Assembly (NCBI GenBank): GCA_946186115.1
Contig: CAMHLV010000027.1
Coordinates: 1-38,958, forward strand
Length of the DNA stretch: 38,958 nt
Direction: 5' to 3'
Origin: an uncultured Prevotella sp.
Lineage (GTDB): Bacteria; Bacteroidota; Bacteroidia; Bacteroidales; Bacteroidaceae
In this document: in pieces, positions 26,021 to 33,591 of the stretch
How positions within the stretch are numbered: the first letter of the stretch is position 1
How the letters are laid out: the number at the start of each line of letters is the position of its first letter
Position numbers and translations under genes: made by a program
The notes under the pieces: generated by a model
Databases searched by the model: none
What the model saw: the letters and a program-made list of their open reading frames with translations, nothing else
What the model was told of the DNA's origin: nothing

Positions 26021-26156
26021 CTTGTCTATTTACGATTTGACAATTTACTATTTATTTTTTTTTCATTATGATATTTGACTATTTACGACTCACAAAAAAT
26101 ACAATTATCCAAATCGTAAATGAATTGTAATTCGTAAATCGTCAAATAGTAAAACC
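26021..26156. repeat. AT-rich inverted repeat between lutA and lutB
   Basis: TATTTACGATTTGACAATTTA (26027-26047) is matched in inverted form near 26110-26154 (parts TCGTAAAT, AATTGTAA, CGTCAAATAGTAAA). A third ATTTGACTATTTACGA copy lies at about 26072-26087. No T-run terminator and no open frame. Confidence 0.55.
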
Positions 26157-26954
26157 TTAGAGCCCTGCAGCCAGAATCTCGACAACGTGTTTGAACTTGA
26201 TATCTAAGCCCTGCTTTTTGGCTACACCGGCCATGTGCATCAGACAAGAACAGTCTGGCCCGGTGATGTATTCAGCACCCGTCTGCATGTGGCGCTCTAC
26301 CTTGTCCTTACCCATCTGGGCACAGACGGCCGTTTCCTCTACAGAGAACATTCCTCCGAAACCACAGCACTCGTCGTGGCGCTTAGGTTCTACTACGTCG
26401 ATGCCGTCAACGAGCTGTAGAAGGTCCTTGATCTTGTTGAATGGTGCTACATGCTCTTCGCTGGGAGATGATAATCCCAGTTCTCTCACTCCGTGACAAG
26501 AGTTGTGCAGGCTGACCTTATGCGGGAACGTGCCTAGACGGCGGTCCACCTTCACTACGTCATGCAGAAACTCTACTACGTCCATGCATTTCTTCGCCGT
26601 CTCGCATTCGTGCGCCTCGGTTCTCTTTGCCGTCTCGCTCTCGTGCGCCTCAGTCTCGTAGGTGGCGGTTTTTCCGCCACTCAGCAGTCTCGGATAGTTG
26701 ATCTTCACGAAAGCTGTACAGCTGACGCTGGGTGCCACGACATAGTCGAACTCCTTGAACTTCTCCTCAAACTTCTCGGCCAAGGGGATGGCCTGTTTCT
26801 CAAAACCAGCATTGGCCATAGGCTGTCCACAACAGGTCTGTTTCTCAGGATACGTCACGTCTATGCCCAGATGCTTCAACAATTTGTACGTTGCCACGCC
26901 AACCTCAGGATATACGGCGTCAACGTAACAGGGAATAAATAGTCCTACTTTCAT
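26157..26954 (-). CDS. lutA: Lactate utilization protein A (LutA/LldE), CCG-domain Fe-S protein
   Basis: About 265 residues from ATG 26954 (MKVGLFIPCYVDAVYPEVG). The frame is open to 26981, but the upstream codons lie in repeat element B. Two cysteine-rich CCG segments are visible: TCCGQPMANAGF and DECCGFGGMFSVEE, plus LHNSCHG and the CSCLMH end. It forms the L-lactate oxidizing complex with LutB and LutC. Unusual: between PRLL and FLHDV there is an insert of about 20 residues containing two copies of an 11-residue repeat (TEAHESETAKR / TEAHECETAKK), preceded by a palindrome, not expected in the family. Confidence 0.9.
   Translation of the reverse strand: MKVGLFIPCYVDAVYPEVGVATYKLLKHLGIDVTYPEKQTCCGQPMANAGFEKQAIPLAEKFEEKFKEFDYVVAPSVSCTAFVKINYPRLLSGGKTATYETEAHESETAKRTEAHECETAKKCMDVVEFLHDVVKVDRRLGTFPHKVSLHNSCHGVRELGLSSPSEEHVAPFNKIKDLLQLVDGIDVVEPKRHDECCGFGGMFSVEETAVCAQMGKDKVERHMQTGAEYITGPDCSCLMHMAGVAKKQGLDIKFKHVVEILAAGL
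26592..26680 (-). repeat. lutA: 33-bp tandem duplication plus palindrome inside lutA
   Basis: Two copies of a 33-bp unit at 26592-26624 and 26625-26657, differing at a handful of positions. The palindrome GTGGCGGTTTTTCCGCCAC at 26662-26680 (7-bp stem, 5-nt loop) follows. The reading frame is kept. Confidence 0.75.
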
Positions 26955-26959
26955 AGTTA

Positions 26960-27110
26960 AGCCCACCCAAGCCCTCCACAAGGGAGGGATGTTTAATTAC
27001 ATATTGGGTGCTCCATATTTTATTGTTAAACTTTTTTTTGTTTTTTCTATTGTTTGTCCACCACTTTGTCTATTCAGACATTCCTCCCTTGGGGAGGACT
27101 TCTGTGGGCT
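26960..27110. mobile_element. MITE-like inverted-repeat element B between lutA and lctP
   Basis: Left arm 26960-26992 (AGCCCACCCAAGCCCTCCAC then AAGGGAGGGATGT) and right arm 27078-27110 are inverted repeats of 33 bp with about seven mismatches. GTTA occurs on both sides, a possible 4-bp target duplication. It fills the space between the lutA start (6 bp away) and the lctP stop (2 bp away). The inside is AT-rich with long T runs. Confidence 0.7.
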
Positions 27111-27111
27111 G

Positions 27112-28716
27112 TTAAATAACGTGCAGCCCAAGGAATACCATCAGGCCATTCATGAGAATCCAGAAGATGGCGAACGGCATCGTCTTGCGCATGATGTCAC
27201 CATCTTGGCCCTCCATGTCACAGGCTGCTGTAGCAATGGCAATGGACTGCGGCGATAGCAGTTTTCCGCCCTCAGAACCGGCACAGTTGGCGGCTGCGAG
27301 CCAGTTGGTCTCGTTTCCGCTGACACCGAAGAACGTGCCCTGGTTTACCAGACCTAGGTCACTGGCGGCTGTAGCCTGCAGCTTGCCGAACAGGATGTTT
27401 GCATTGGTTGCCGAGCCCGTAACGAAGGTGCCGATAGAACCGATAAGTGGGGCGAAGAACGGGAAGGCAGCACCCGTCAGCAGCACGAGGCCCTTGGCTA
27501 TGTCGTTCGTCATACCTGTGTTGTTCATGAGCATGGCCATAGCCACCAGACAACAGATAGTGACCACCGTCTTCTGCAGGTTCAGCGTGGTCTTGGCCAG
27601 CAGCTTCATCAGTTTGCCGAAGCTCATACCCTGAATCAGACCGCCGATGACGGCACCGAGGAAAATCATCAGACCGGCATTCGACAGCCAGCCGAACTTA
27701 AAGGTGTTGCCTGTGACGGGCAGGTCGAATTTGCTGACCAGCGTACTGTTCAATAACTCGTTGATGGGAGGAACAATCTTGCTAGAAATCAGAATGAAGA
27801 AGATGATGAGGCCATAGACACTCCAGGCTTTCAAGGTCTTCGCCAGTCCGAACTTCTTCTTCTCTACAATCACCTCGTCGGCAGGATTCTCGTCGTGGAT
27901 GAAGAGCTTGTTGTAAATGAGCATGGCGATGATGGCTGCCACGGAACCAAGGATGGCGGGCGTCTCCGGACCGATGAAATGGGCACAGCAGAACTGCACG
28001 ATGATGGAGAATGTACCCACGAAGAGTGCGATGGTGAGGTTCTTAAGAATCTTCGTGCGGTCGGTCATCATCAAGATGAGGAACGGCGTGATGAAGAACA
28101 TCAGCGAGAGCTGTAATATAATAAATGTGGCAACCTCGCACAGCTCCTCGGGGGTGGCAACACCGCTGGCTGCGACCTGATTAGCCAGTGTCGTGGCAGG
28201 CAGACCAACGGCACCGAAGCCTACGGCAACGGTATTGGCCACCAGACAGATGACGGCTGAGAACATCGGCTTGAAGCCTAGTCCGATGAGGATGGCGGCA
28301 GGAATGGCCACAGCCGTTCCAAAACCGGCCATGCCTTCCAGCACACCGCCGAGGCCCCATGTCAGCAGAAGCACTAGCAGGCCCTTGTCGGAGGTCATCT
28401 GGATGAACTGCGTCTTGATAGTTTCAATCTCCTTTGTTTCGCAGAGGATGTTGTAGCTGAAAATGGCGCAGATAATAATCAGAATGATTGGGAAACATGC
28501 CTTGAGGAGGCCTTCAATTACCGACCACAGTGTGATGCCATAGATGGAGGCATCTGCATACTTCTCAGGCACTATGCCCATTGCAGGGGTTGCAAACAGG
28601 GCCAGGATGATTGTCACTATGAGTGTGATGATAGCACTCTTATAACCAGACACTTTAAAGCCCATCATCAAAACAATGAGCAACAGAATAGGAATAACAG
28701 ATACTAATGCTGACAT
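27112..28716 (-). CDS. lctP: L-lactate permease
   Basis: 534 residues with about 13 hydrophobic segments, family length. Signature segments: the GLGGVLEGMAGFGTAVAIPAAI stretch, PATTLANQVAASG, and GSIGTFVTGSATNANILFGKLQ near the C terminus. It imports lactate (and glycolate) with protons through the inner membrane. First gene of the minus-strand operon lctP-lutA-lutB-lutC, with a promoter at 28760-28790. The divergent neighbour is the FAD-linked dehydrogenase, so the shared region probably controls lactate use in both directions. The stop codon directly borders element B. Confidence 0.95.
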   Translation of the reverse strand: MSALVSVIPILLLIVLMMGFKVSGYKSAIITLIVTIILALFATPAMGIVPEKYADASIYGITLWSVIEGLLKACFPIILIIICAIFSYNILCETKEIETIKTQFIQMTSDKGLLVLLLTWGLGGVLEGMAGFGTAVAIPAAILIGLGFKPMFSAVICLVANTVAVGFGAVGLPATTLANQVAASGVATPEELCEVATFIILQLSLMFFITPFLILMMTDRTKILKNLTIALFVGTFSIIVQFCCAHFIGPETPAILGSVAAIIAMLIYNKLFIHDENPADEVIVEKKKFGLAKTLKAWSVYGLIIFFILISSKIVPPINELLNSTLVSKFDLPVTGNTFKFGWLSNAGLMIFLGAVIGGLIQGMSFGKLMKLLAKTTLNLQKTVVTICCLVAMAMLMNNTGMTNDIAKGLVLLTGAAFPFFAPLIGSIGTFVTGSATNANILFGKLQATAASDLGLVNQGTFFGVSGNETNWLAAANCAGSEGGKLLSPQSIAIATAACDMEGQDGDIMRKTMPFAIFWILMNGLMVFLGLHVI

Positions 28717-28759
28717 AGATTTTTAGTTTTAAGATAGGTGTATTATTATAATATGCTTG

Positions 28760-28790
28760 CAAATATACACAAAAAATTGGAATAATCACA
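28760..28790 (-). promoter_or_regulatory. lctP: Promoter of lctP-lutABC
   Basis: Minus strand TATATTTG at 28760-28767 (TAnnTTTG). Exactly 19 bp upstream is TGTG (28787-28790), three of four matches to TTTG. It lies 44 bp before the lctP start. Confidence 0.6.
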
Positions 28791-28831
28791 TTTCTCTTTG
28801 AAGAAAATGAAAAGATTTTCAAAATTTATTG

Positions 28832-28839
28832 TATCTTTG
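28832..28839 (+). promoter_or_regulatory. -7 box of the FAD-linked dehydrogenase gene
   Basis: TATCTTTG, 21 bp before the ATG. No TTTG lies at the standard distance (nearest at 28797-28800, 31 bp away), so it may need an activator. Confidence 0.55.
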
Positions 28840-28859
28840 CCTCAAAATCTGATTAAGCT

Positions 28860-31800
28860 ATGAATACAACTAAAAATCCTACACCGCAGGCTTATGCGGA
28901 TTTCTTGAGTGCTATCCGTGAGTTTGTTCCCTCAGATCGTATCTACACCGACGAACTTCGTACGTTAGGGTGGGGAACGGATGCTAGTTTCTACCGCGAG
29001 ATTCCAAAGGTCGTTGTCCGTAGTGATGGTGAGCAGGAATTGGCTGGTATTGTTCAGGCATGTCGTAAACACGGTCTGCCATTTACGTTTCGTGCTGCTG
29101 GTACGTCGCTCTCTGGACAGAGTTTGAGCAATTCCGTACTCATTGTGGCTGGCAAACATTGGGAAAAGTATGAATTGGGTGAGCGTCAGGAAACCATCCG
29201 TTTGCAACCTGGTATCATTGGTGCTAAGGTGAACGAAATCCTTAAGCCTTTTGGTCGTGTATTTCCTCCCGACCCAGCTAGTATCGGAAGTGCTATGGTA
29301 GGTGGTATCGTATGCAATAATGCTTCAGGCATGAACTGTGGCGTGCATGCCAATAGTGACCGCATGCTGCTGTCTGCCCGCATCGTATTAACTGACGGAA
29401 CAGTGGTTGATACTGGTAGCGAAGAAAGTAAGGCGGCATTTCGTAAGTCGCATCCAGAGTTCATCCAGAAGATTGAAGCACTGCGCGATCGTGTTCGTGC
29501 CGACAAGGAACTGACAGAGCGCATCCTCAAGAAGTATAGCATCAAGAATGTTACGGGATTGAACATACGCCCTTTGGTGGCCTATGACGACCCGTTTGAT
29601 ATTATGGCACATGTAATGGTGGGCTCGGAGGGTACTCTGGCATTCCTTTCTGAAGTTACGATGAAGACCTTGCGCGACTATCCGTTCAAGGCATCGGCTA
29701 TGGTTTATTTCCTTACCATGCGTGAGAGTTGTGAAGCTGTTGTCGCCATGAAGAAACTGAAGGCTGGCGACGAAGACCTCACTATGAGTGCCGAGCAGTT
29801 GGTGGTGAAAAGCGCCGAGATGCTGGACTACAAGTCGCTGAGCAGCGTCGACGACCCCGTATTCCTGCAATATAAAAAAGATGTGGATGCTGGCAAGATT
29901 GCTGGTGTGGAGCCAGGAGACTACCATAACCTGACAGCTATCCTGACGGAGACAAAGGGCATCACCCACGAGCAACTGTTGGAGAAAATCAATCAGATAC
30001 AGCAGTGCCTTGGCCAGTTCAGTCTTTATATTCCCGTTGAATTTACTGAAGATCCGAAGGTGTATGGCAAATACTGGGCCATCCGCTCGGGCATCTTCCC
30101 CAGTGTGGGTGGCACACGTCCCGTCGGCACTTCGTGTCTTATCGAGGACGTCGCCTTCCCAATTGAAAGTCTGCCCGAGGCTACTGTGAAGTTGCAGAAA
30201 ATGATTGCCGACCATGGCTACGATGATGCCTGCATCTATGGACATGCCTTCGAGGGTAACTATCACTTCATCCTGAACCAGAGCTTTGCCGACGAGCACG
30301 AGGTGGCGCGCTATGCAGAGATGATGCGTGATGTGGCCAAGCTGGTGGTCGAAGGCTACGACGGCTCGCTGAAGGCCGAGCACGGCACGGGCCGTAACAT
30401 GGCTCCGTTCGTGAAGTACGAATGGGGTGACAAGGCTTACGAGGTAATGTGTGAGTTGAAGCGTATTTTCGACCCCGAGAATCTGCTGAACCAGGGCGTT
30501 ATCTTCAACGACGATCCCGACTGCTTCATCAAGTGCCTGAAGCCGCTTCCTGTGTTAGACTTCGATTTCAACAGCGTACCTGACGGTGGTCACTATCTGA
30601 TGGATCCCAGTCTTTCGACGGCCAAGGAGACCATAGAACAGGTAAAACGAGCCAATAAGTGTATCGAGTGTGGCTTCTGCGAGGTCAACTGTATGTCGTG
30701 CGGACTGACGCTGTCGTCCAGAATGCGTATTGCCGTACAGCGCGAGATTTGCGAATTGCAGAAAATCGCCGCCGCTTCCAGTGACCCTGCCGCTGCCCAA
30801 GCTGCTGCCGAGCGTGCCGCCTTACTGAAGCAGCAGTATAAATACTATGGTGACCAGACGTGTGCTACTGACGGTCTCTGTTCTACTTCATGCCCGATGA
30901 AGATTAATACTGGCGAGTTGACACACCTCATACGCCAGATGGATATGAATAATAATAAGGTGGGCTACAAAGTGGGCGAGTTTGCCGCCAACCACATGGC
31001 TGGTATCAAGCAGGGACTGCGCGTGGTACTCGACGTGGCACATCTTGGTCATGTTACTCTCGGTTCGTCGCTCATGACCAGCGTCTGCCGTGGTATGAAT
31101 AAGATGGGCTTGCCGCTCTGGACAACGGCCATGCCTAAGAAGCACCGCCAGCCCAAACCCAGCGACCTCACTCAGTTCATCATCGAGAAGAGCCTACACC
31201 CAACTCCTCCCCAAGGGAATGGAGTGCAAGGCACATCGAATGACCCCTCCCTTGGGGAGGGGCAGGGGTGGGCTCCCAAGGTTGTCTATTTCCCCAGTTG
31301 CATCAACCAGACCATGGGACAGTCGAAGTTCCACGGCAAGAAGCACGACCTGGTCGACGAGGTCATCCAGCTATGTGCAAAGGCTGGCTACGAGGTCATC
31401 TTCCCCAAGGGCATGGAAAAAATGTGCTGCGGACAGATATGGGAGTCGAAGGGCATGCTTGACATCGCAGACCGCAAGAGTGCAGAGTTGGAGGCTGCAC
31501 TTTGGGAGGCTTCCGAACAGAGCAAGTATCCCGTGCTCTGTGCCCAGAGTCCTTGTCTGCACCGTATGCGTAAAGTCATGCATAAGATGAAACTCTACGA
31601 GCCTGCCGAGTTCATTATGAAATATCTCGTGCCGCACCTCGACTTCCATCCCATCGACCGTCACATCGCCCTGCACCTGACCTGCTCGACACGTCAGATG
31701 GGTGTGGCCGACGACCTGATCAAGTTGGCTAAGATGTGTTCCAACCATGTCTATCTGCCAGAAGGTGTGGGCTGCTGCGGTTTCGCTGGCGACCGTGGCT

Positions 31801-31982
31801 TCACCTTCCCAGAACTCAACAAGTACGGACTGCGCAAGCTTCGCCCGCAGATAGAGGCTAACCACATCGAGGTTGGCTACTCCAATAGCCGCACGTGCGA
31901 GATAGGACTTGAAACGAACACGGGCATCCCGTACATGAACATTGTCTATCTGGTACACGAGTGTACGACGGCCAAGAAATAA
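28860..31982 (+). CDS. FAD-linked oxidase with 4Fe-4S and CCG domains (D-lactate dehydrogenase/glycolate oxidase type)
   Basis: 1040 residues. Order: FAD_binding_4 domain (about 45-190) with GTSLSGQSLSNSV and PPDPASIGSAMVGGIVCNNA; FAD-oxidase C-terminal domain (about 230-555) with LKAEHGTGRNMAPF; two 4Fe-4S motifs (CIECGFCEVNCMSC at about 599, and CATDGLCSTSCPMK at about 670); then two CCG domains with CCGQIWESKG and VGCCGFAGDRGF. It is thus a fusion of a D-lactate/glycolate oxidase with a LutA-like electron-transfer part. It probably oxidizes D-lactate and feeds the quinone pool. Residues about 778-805 are an in-frame insertion coded by MITE-like element C. Divergent from lctP. Confidence 0.92.
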   Translation: MNTTKNPTPQAYADFLSAIREFVPSDRIYTDELRTLGWGTDASFYREIPKVVVRSDGEQELAGIVQACRKHGLPFTFRAAGTSLSGQSLSNSVLIVAGKHWEKYELGERQETIRLQPGIIGAKVNEILKPFGRVFPPDPASIGSAMVGGIVCNNASGMNCGVHANSDRMLLSARIVLTDGTVVDTGSEESKAAFRKSHPEFIQKIEALRDRVRADKELTERILKKYSIKNVTGLNIRPLVAYDDPFDIMAHVMVGSEGTLAFLSEVTMKTLRDYPFKASAMVYFLTMRESCEAVVAMKKLKAGDEDLTMSAEQLVVKSAEMLDYKSLSSVDDPVFLQYKKDVDAGKIAGVEPGDYHNLTAILTETKGITHEQLLEKINQIQQCLGQFSLYIPVEFTEDPKVYGKYWAIRSGIFPSVGGTRPVGTSCLIEDVAFPIESLPEATVKLQKMIADHGYDDACIYGHAFEGNYHFILNQSFADEHEVARYAEMMRDVAKLVVEGYDGSLKAEHGTGRNMAPFVKYEWGDKAYEVMCELKRIFDPENLLNQGVIFNDDPDCFIKCLKPLPVLDFDFNSVPDGGHYLMDPSLSTAKETIEQVKRANKCIECGFCEVNCMSCGLTLSSRMRIAVQREICELQKIAAASSDPAAAQAAAERAALLKQQYKYYGDQTCATDGLCSTSCPMKINTGELTHLIRQMDMNNNKVGYKVGEFAANHMAGIKQGLRVVLDVAHLGHVTLGSSLMTSVCRGMNKMGLPLWTTAMPKKHRQPKPSDLTQFIIEKSLHPTPPQGNGVQGTSNDPSLGEGQGWAPKVVYFPSCINQTMGQSKFHGKKHDLVDEVIQLCAKAGYEVIFPKGMEKMCCGQIWESKGMLDIADRKSAELEAALWEASEQSKYPVLCAQSPCLHRMRKVMHKMKLYEPAEFIMKYLVPHLDFHPIDRHIALHLTCSTRQMGVADDLIKLAKMCSNHVYLPEGVGCCGFAGDRGFTFPELNKYGLRKLRPQIEANHIEVGYSNSRTCEIGLETNTGIPYMNIVYLVHECTTAKK
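31191..31274. mobile_element. MITE-like element C, in-frame inside the dehydrogenase gene
   Basis: 84 bp (28 codons). Left arm 31191-31225 contains CAACTCCTCCCCAAGGGAAT; right arm 31243-31274 contains CCCCTCCCTTGGGGAGGGG and GGGTGGGCT. The arms are inverted repeats matching those of elements A and B, with a short 17-bp centre. It encodes SLHPTPPQGN and later DPSLGEGQGW, between the second Fe-S part and the first CCG domain (VVYFPSC). Confidence 0.75.
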
Positions 31983-32038
31983 TCCCGTCGCATATTTATG
32001 CACTCCCGCTTCGGACGTAGCTGAGCATGACTCAGCAC

Positions 32039-32085
32039 GAAGCAAAGGAGGGGTTTGCCCGAAGCAACCCCCTCCTTTGCTTCGT
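32039..32085 (+). terminator. 16-bp hairpin 57 bp after the dehydrogenase gene, possible terminator
   Basis: CGAAGCAAAGGAGGGG (32039-32054) pairs perfectly with 32070-32085 across a 15-nt loop. No T-run follows, so termination is likely but not certain. A GCTGAG/CTCAGC hairpin lies directly before it. Confidence 0.5.
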
Positions 32086-32487
32086 CCAAACTCGGAACGC
32101 GTGTTTTGGTGTATATTTTTCCACAGGCATGAATAAGTATCCAATTTTAAATGCGCTCATCGAGTTTTTTCACTGTTTTGCGCAACTCCTAACTGAATTG
32201 CCTGGAAACACCTTCTGCAAAGGTGTTTCAGTTGGTTAGGAGCTCATGAACTCCTAACCAACACCTAACTGACTCCTCACCAACTCCTAACCGGTTTTGT
32301 AAAAATGTATTTTATAATTATTCGTGCAGAAGGTTACAAGTTTGGTTAGGAGTCGGTTAGGAGTCGGTTAGGGGATGAGACTACTCCTAACTCCTCAAAT
32401 CCCCTTTGGGCATAGGCATCTTGAGCGTTTAGGTTAGGAGTTAACCGAAAACATCAGCCTACTACATTAAAACAGCATCCGCAGCAG

Positions 32488-32548
32488 AATTGTGATGCTG
32501 ATTAGAAAAATTCTGATGGTCAGAATTCCAAAAATCAGCATCACAATT
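32488..32548. repeat. Two-tier palindromic hairpin
   Basis: AATTGTGATGCTGATT (32488-32503) pairs perfectly with 32533-32548. Inside, AATTCTGA (32509-32516) pairs with TCAGAATT (32520-32527) around TGG. An unusually strong 61-nt structure without a T-run. Confidence 0.8.
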
Positions 32549-32634
32549 TTCCTAATCAGCCTCATCGCCGATGGCACGGTAGGAATACCATTCCAATCAC
32601 AAACGCCTCTATATATTGCTAATTAAAATTTTTT

Positions 32635-32687
32635 GCCTACACCCGCGACACCCACAACACCCGCTCTGGGTGTCGCGGGTGTAGGGC
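32635..32687. repeat. Long hairpin with GC-rich stem, first of a related pair
   Basis: GCCTACACCCGCGACACCCA (32635-32654) pairs with 32667-32687, with one bulged G. The right side continues GTTTTTCTAATTCACAAT, like the flank of the hairpin at 32738-32796. The T-run could also make it a terminator on the plus strand. Confidence 0.8.
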
Positions 32688-32737
32688 GTTTTTCTAATTC
32701 ACAATCTATATAGATGTATAGCTAAACGCTTTTTTAT

Positions 32738-32796
32738 CTCACACTTCTTACACTTCCCACACTGACAGCCAGTGTAGGAAGTGTAAGATGTGTGGG
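32738..32796. repeat. Long hairpin, second of the related pair
   Basis: 27-nt arms at 32738-32764 and 32770-32796 with three mismatches and a 5-nt loop. It is followed by TTGTTTTTTTGATTCACAAA, similar to the flank of the hairpin at 32635-32687, while the stem sequence itself differs. Confidence 0.8.
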
Positions 32797-32916
32797 TTGT
32801 TTTTTTGATTCACAAATCATTGGTAGCATGAGGGTATATAACTATTTCACCACGACCTTAAGCGTTGCTTGAGCCCGTTCGCGCTCGATAACGCATGTGC
32901 AATCTCTGCTTTATGA

Positions 32917-33102
32917 TCACTTAATCACGACCTTCACGCTCCTATCGCCTATCTTGATGATAGCCACGCTACCTGCTGGGAGATTGGTGTTGACTTGTGC
33001 CTGCCCATTACTGCTGACAGCTGTGCCAGTCTCCGTGCCATTGATGCCGTAGACGCGCACCTGCTGGCTGTCATCCAAATCTAGGAAGTCAGCATGTCTC
33101 AC
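32917..33102 (-). pseudogene. C-terminal remnant of a secreted protein (T9SS-like sorting domain)
   Basis: 61 codons from the only ATG, but the frame stays open upstream to about 33140 without a start and overlaps the end of the lipoprotein gene in another frame. The visible residues (QQVRVYGINGTETG, NLPAGSVAIIKIGDRSVKVV) have the pattern of the C-terminal beta-sandwich that directs Bacteroidota proteins to the type IX secretion system or a related C-terminal module. There is no signal peptide and no catalytic part, so this is most likely the tail of a lost gene. Confidence 0.55.
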
Positions 33103-33143
33103 TCTCCAGTAATAGCCTTTTGATTCATTGGAGAAGTAAAAAA

Positions 33144-33587
33144 CTATTGATTGACCTGTGCGACTTTTGCGTTTTTTTGCATGACAATTGTAAATGAAGA
33201 CTTGTCATCTAACGTTCCGTCAACCCTAACCGTCAATTCATCTGCATTCGGATTCGTGAATCTTGATAACAGGGTATAAACAAACATCGGTTCGTTTGTG
33301 TCAGCATAATACGTATATACTTTCCCGTTGGTTATGCGATAAGCTGTCTCCATAGAATGAAATCCATCGCAAGTTCCGTCAGCATAAAACTCAGCACTTG
33401 CACCCTTATAAAAACCTGAATGACTGCCTGTGATTTCCTTAATATCCCAGAAACAATTTTTGTCAACGAGAATTTCCTTAGTGAAATGTATTGAGTTGTC
33501 ATTCTCTTCATCATCACTGCCACAAGCTGACATTAAAGATAAAGCCAGCAGCATAATCATATAACTCCAAAATTTCATTGTCTTCAT
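33144..33587 (-). CDS. Small lipoprotein of unknown function
   Basis: 147 residues. A signal peptide ends in the lipobox LMSAC, so Cys at about 22 would be acylated, and the following GSDDEEND acidic stretch is typical of surface-exposed Bacteroidota lipoproteins. The rest (FYADGTCDGFHSMETAYRIT, LTVRVDGTLDDKSSFTIVM) suggests a small lipocalin-like beta-barrel, but no family is recognised with certainty. It begins 4 bp after the stop of the secreted protein gene upstream, so the two form an operon. Confidence 0.75.
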   Translation of the reverse strand: MKTMKFWSYMIMLLALSLMSACGSDDEENDNSIHFTKEILVDKNCFWDIKEITGSHSGFYKGASAEFYADGTCDGFHSMETAYRITNGKVYTYYADTNEPMFVYTLLSRFTNPNADELTVRVDGTLDDKSSFTIVMQKNAKVAQVNQ

Positions 33588-33591
33588 AGGT

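Larger units (their letters stand above)
31983..32916. repeat. Gene-free stretch of about 930 bp with seven hairpins and a GGTTAGGAG repeat family
   Basis: Hairpins: 32021-32037 (6 bp), 32039-32085 (16 bp), 32205-32229 (10 bp), 32234-32259 (9 bp), 32488-32548 (outer 16 bp, inner 8 bp), 32635-32687 (about 19 bp with a bulge) and 32738-32796 (27 bp with three mismatches). GGTTAGGAG or its complement occurs about nine times between 32185 and 32440, three in direct tandem at 11-bp spacing (32344, 32355, 32366). Short open frames here have no recognisable protein features. The first two hairpins may end transcription of the dehydrogenase gene. Confidence 0.75.

Noticed and set aside
27112..28716. 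Plus-strand frames opposite lctP
   Set aside because: Shadows of a well-supported membrane protein, with compositions typical of antisense frames.
32021..32796. Replication terminus or dif-like site
   Set aside because: No recognisable dif sequence and no consistent skew signal that can be judged by eye.
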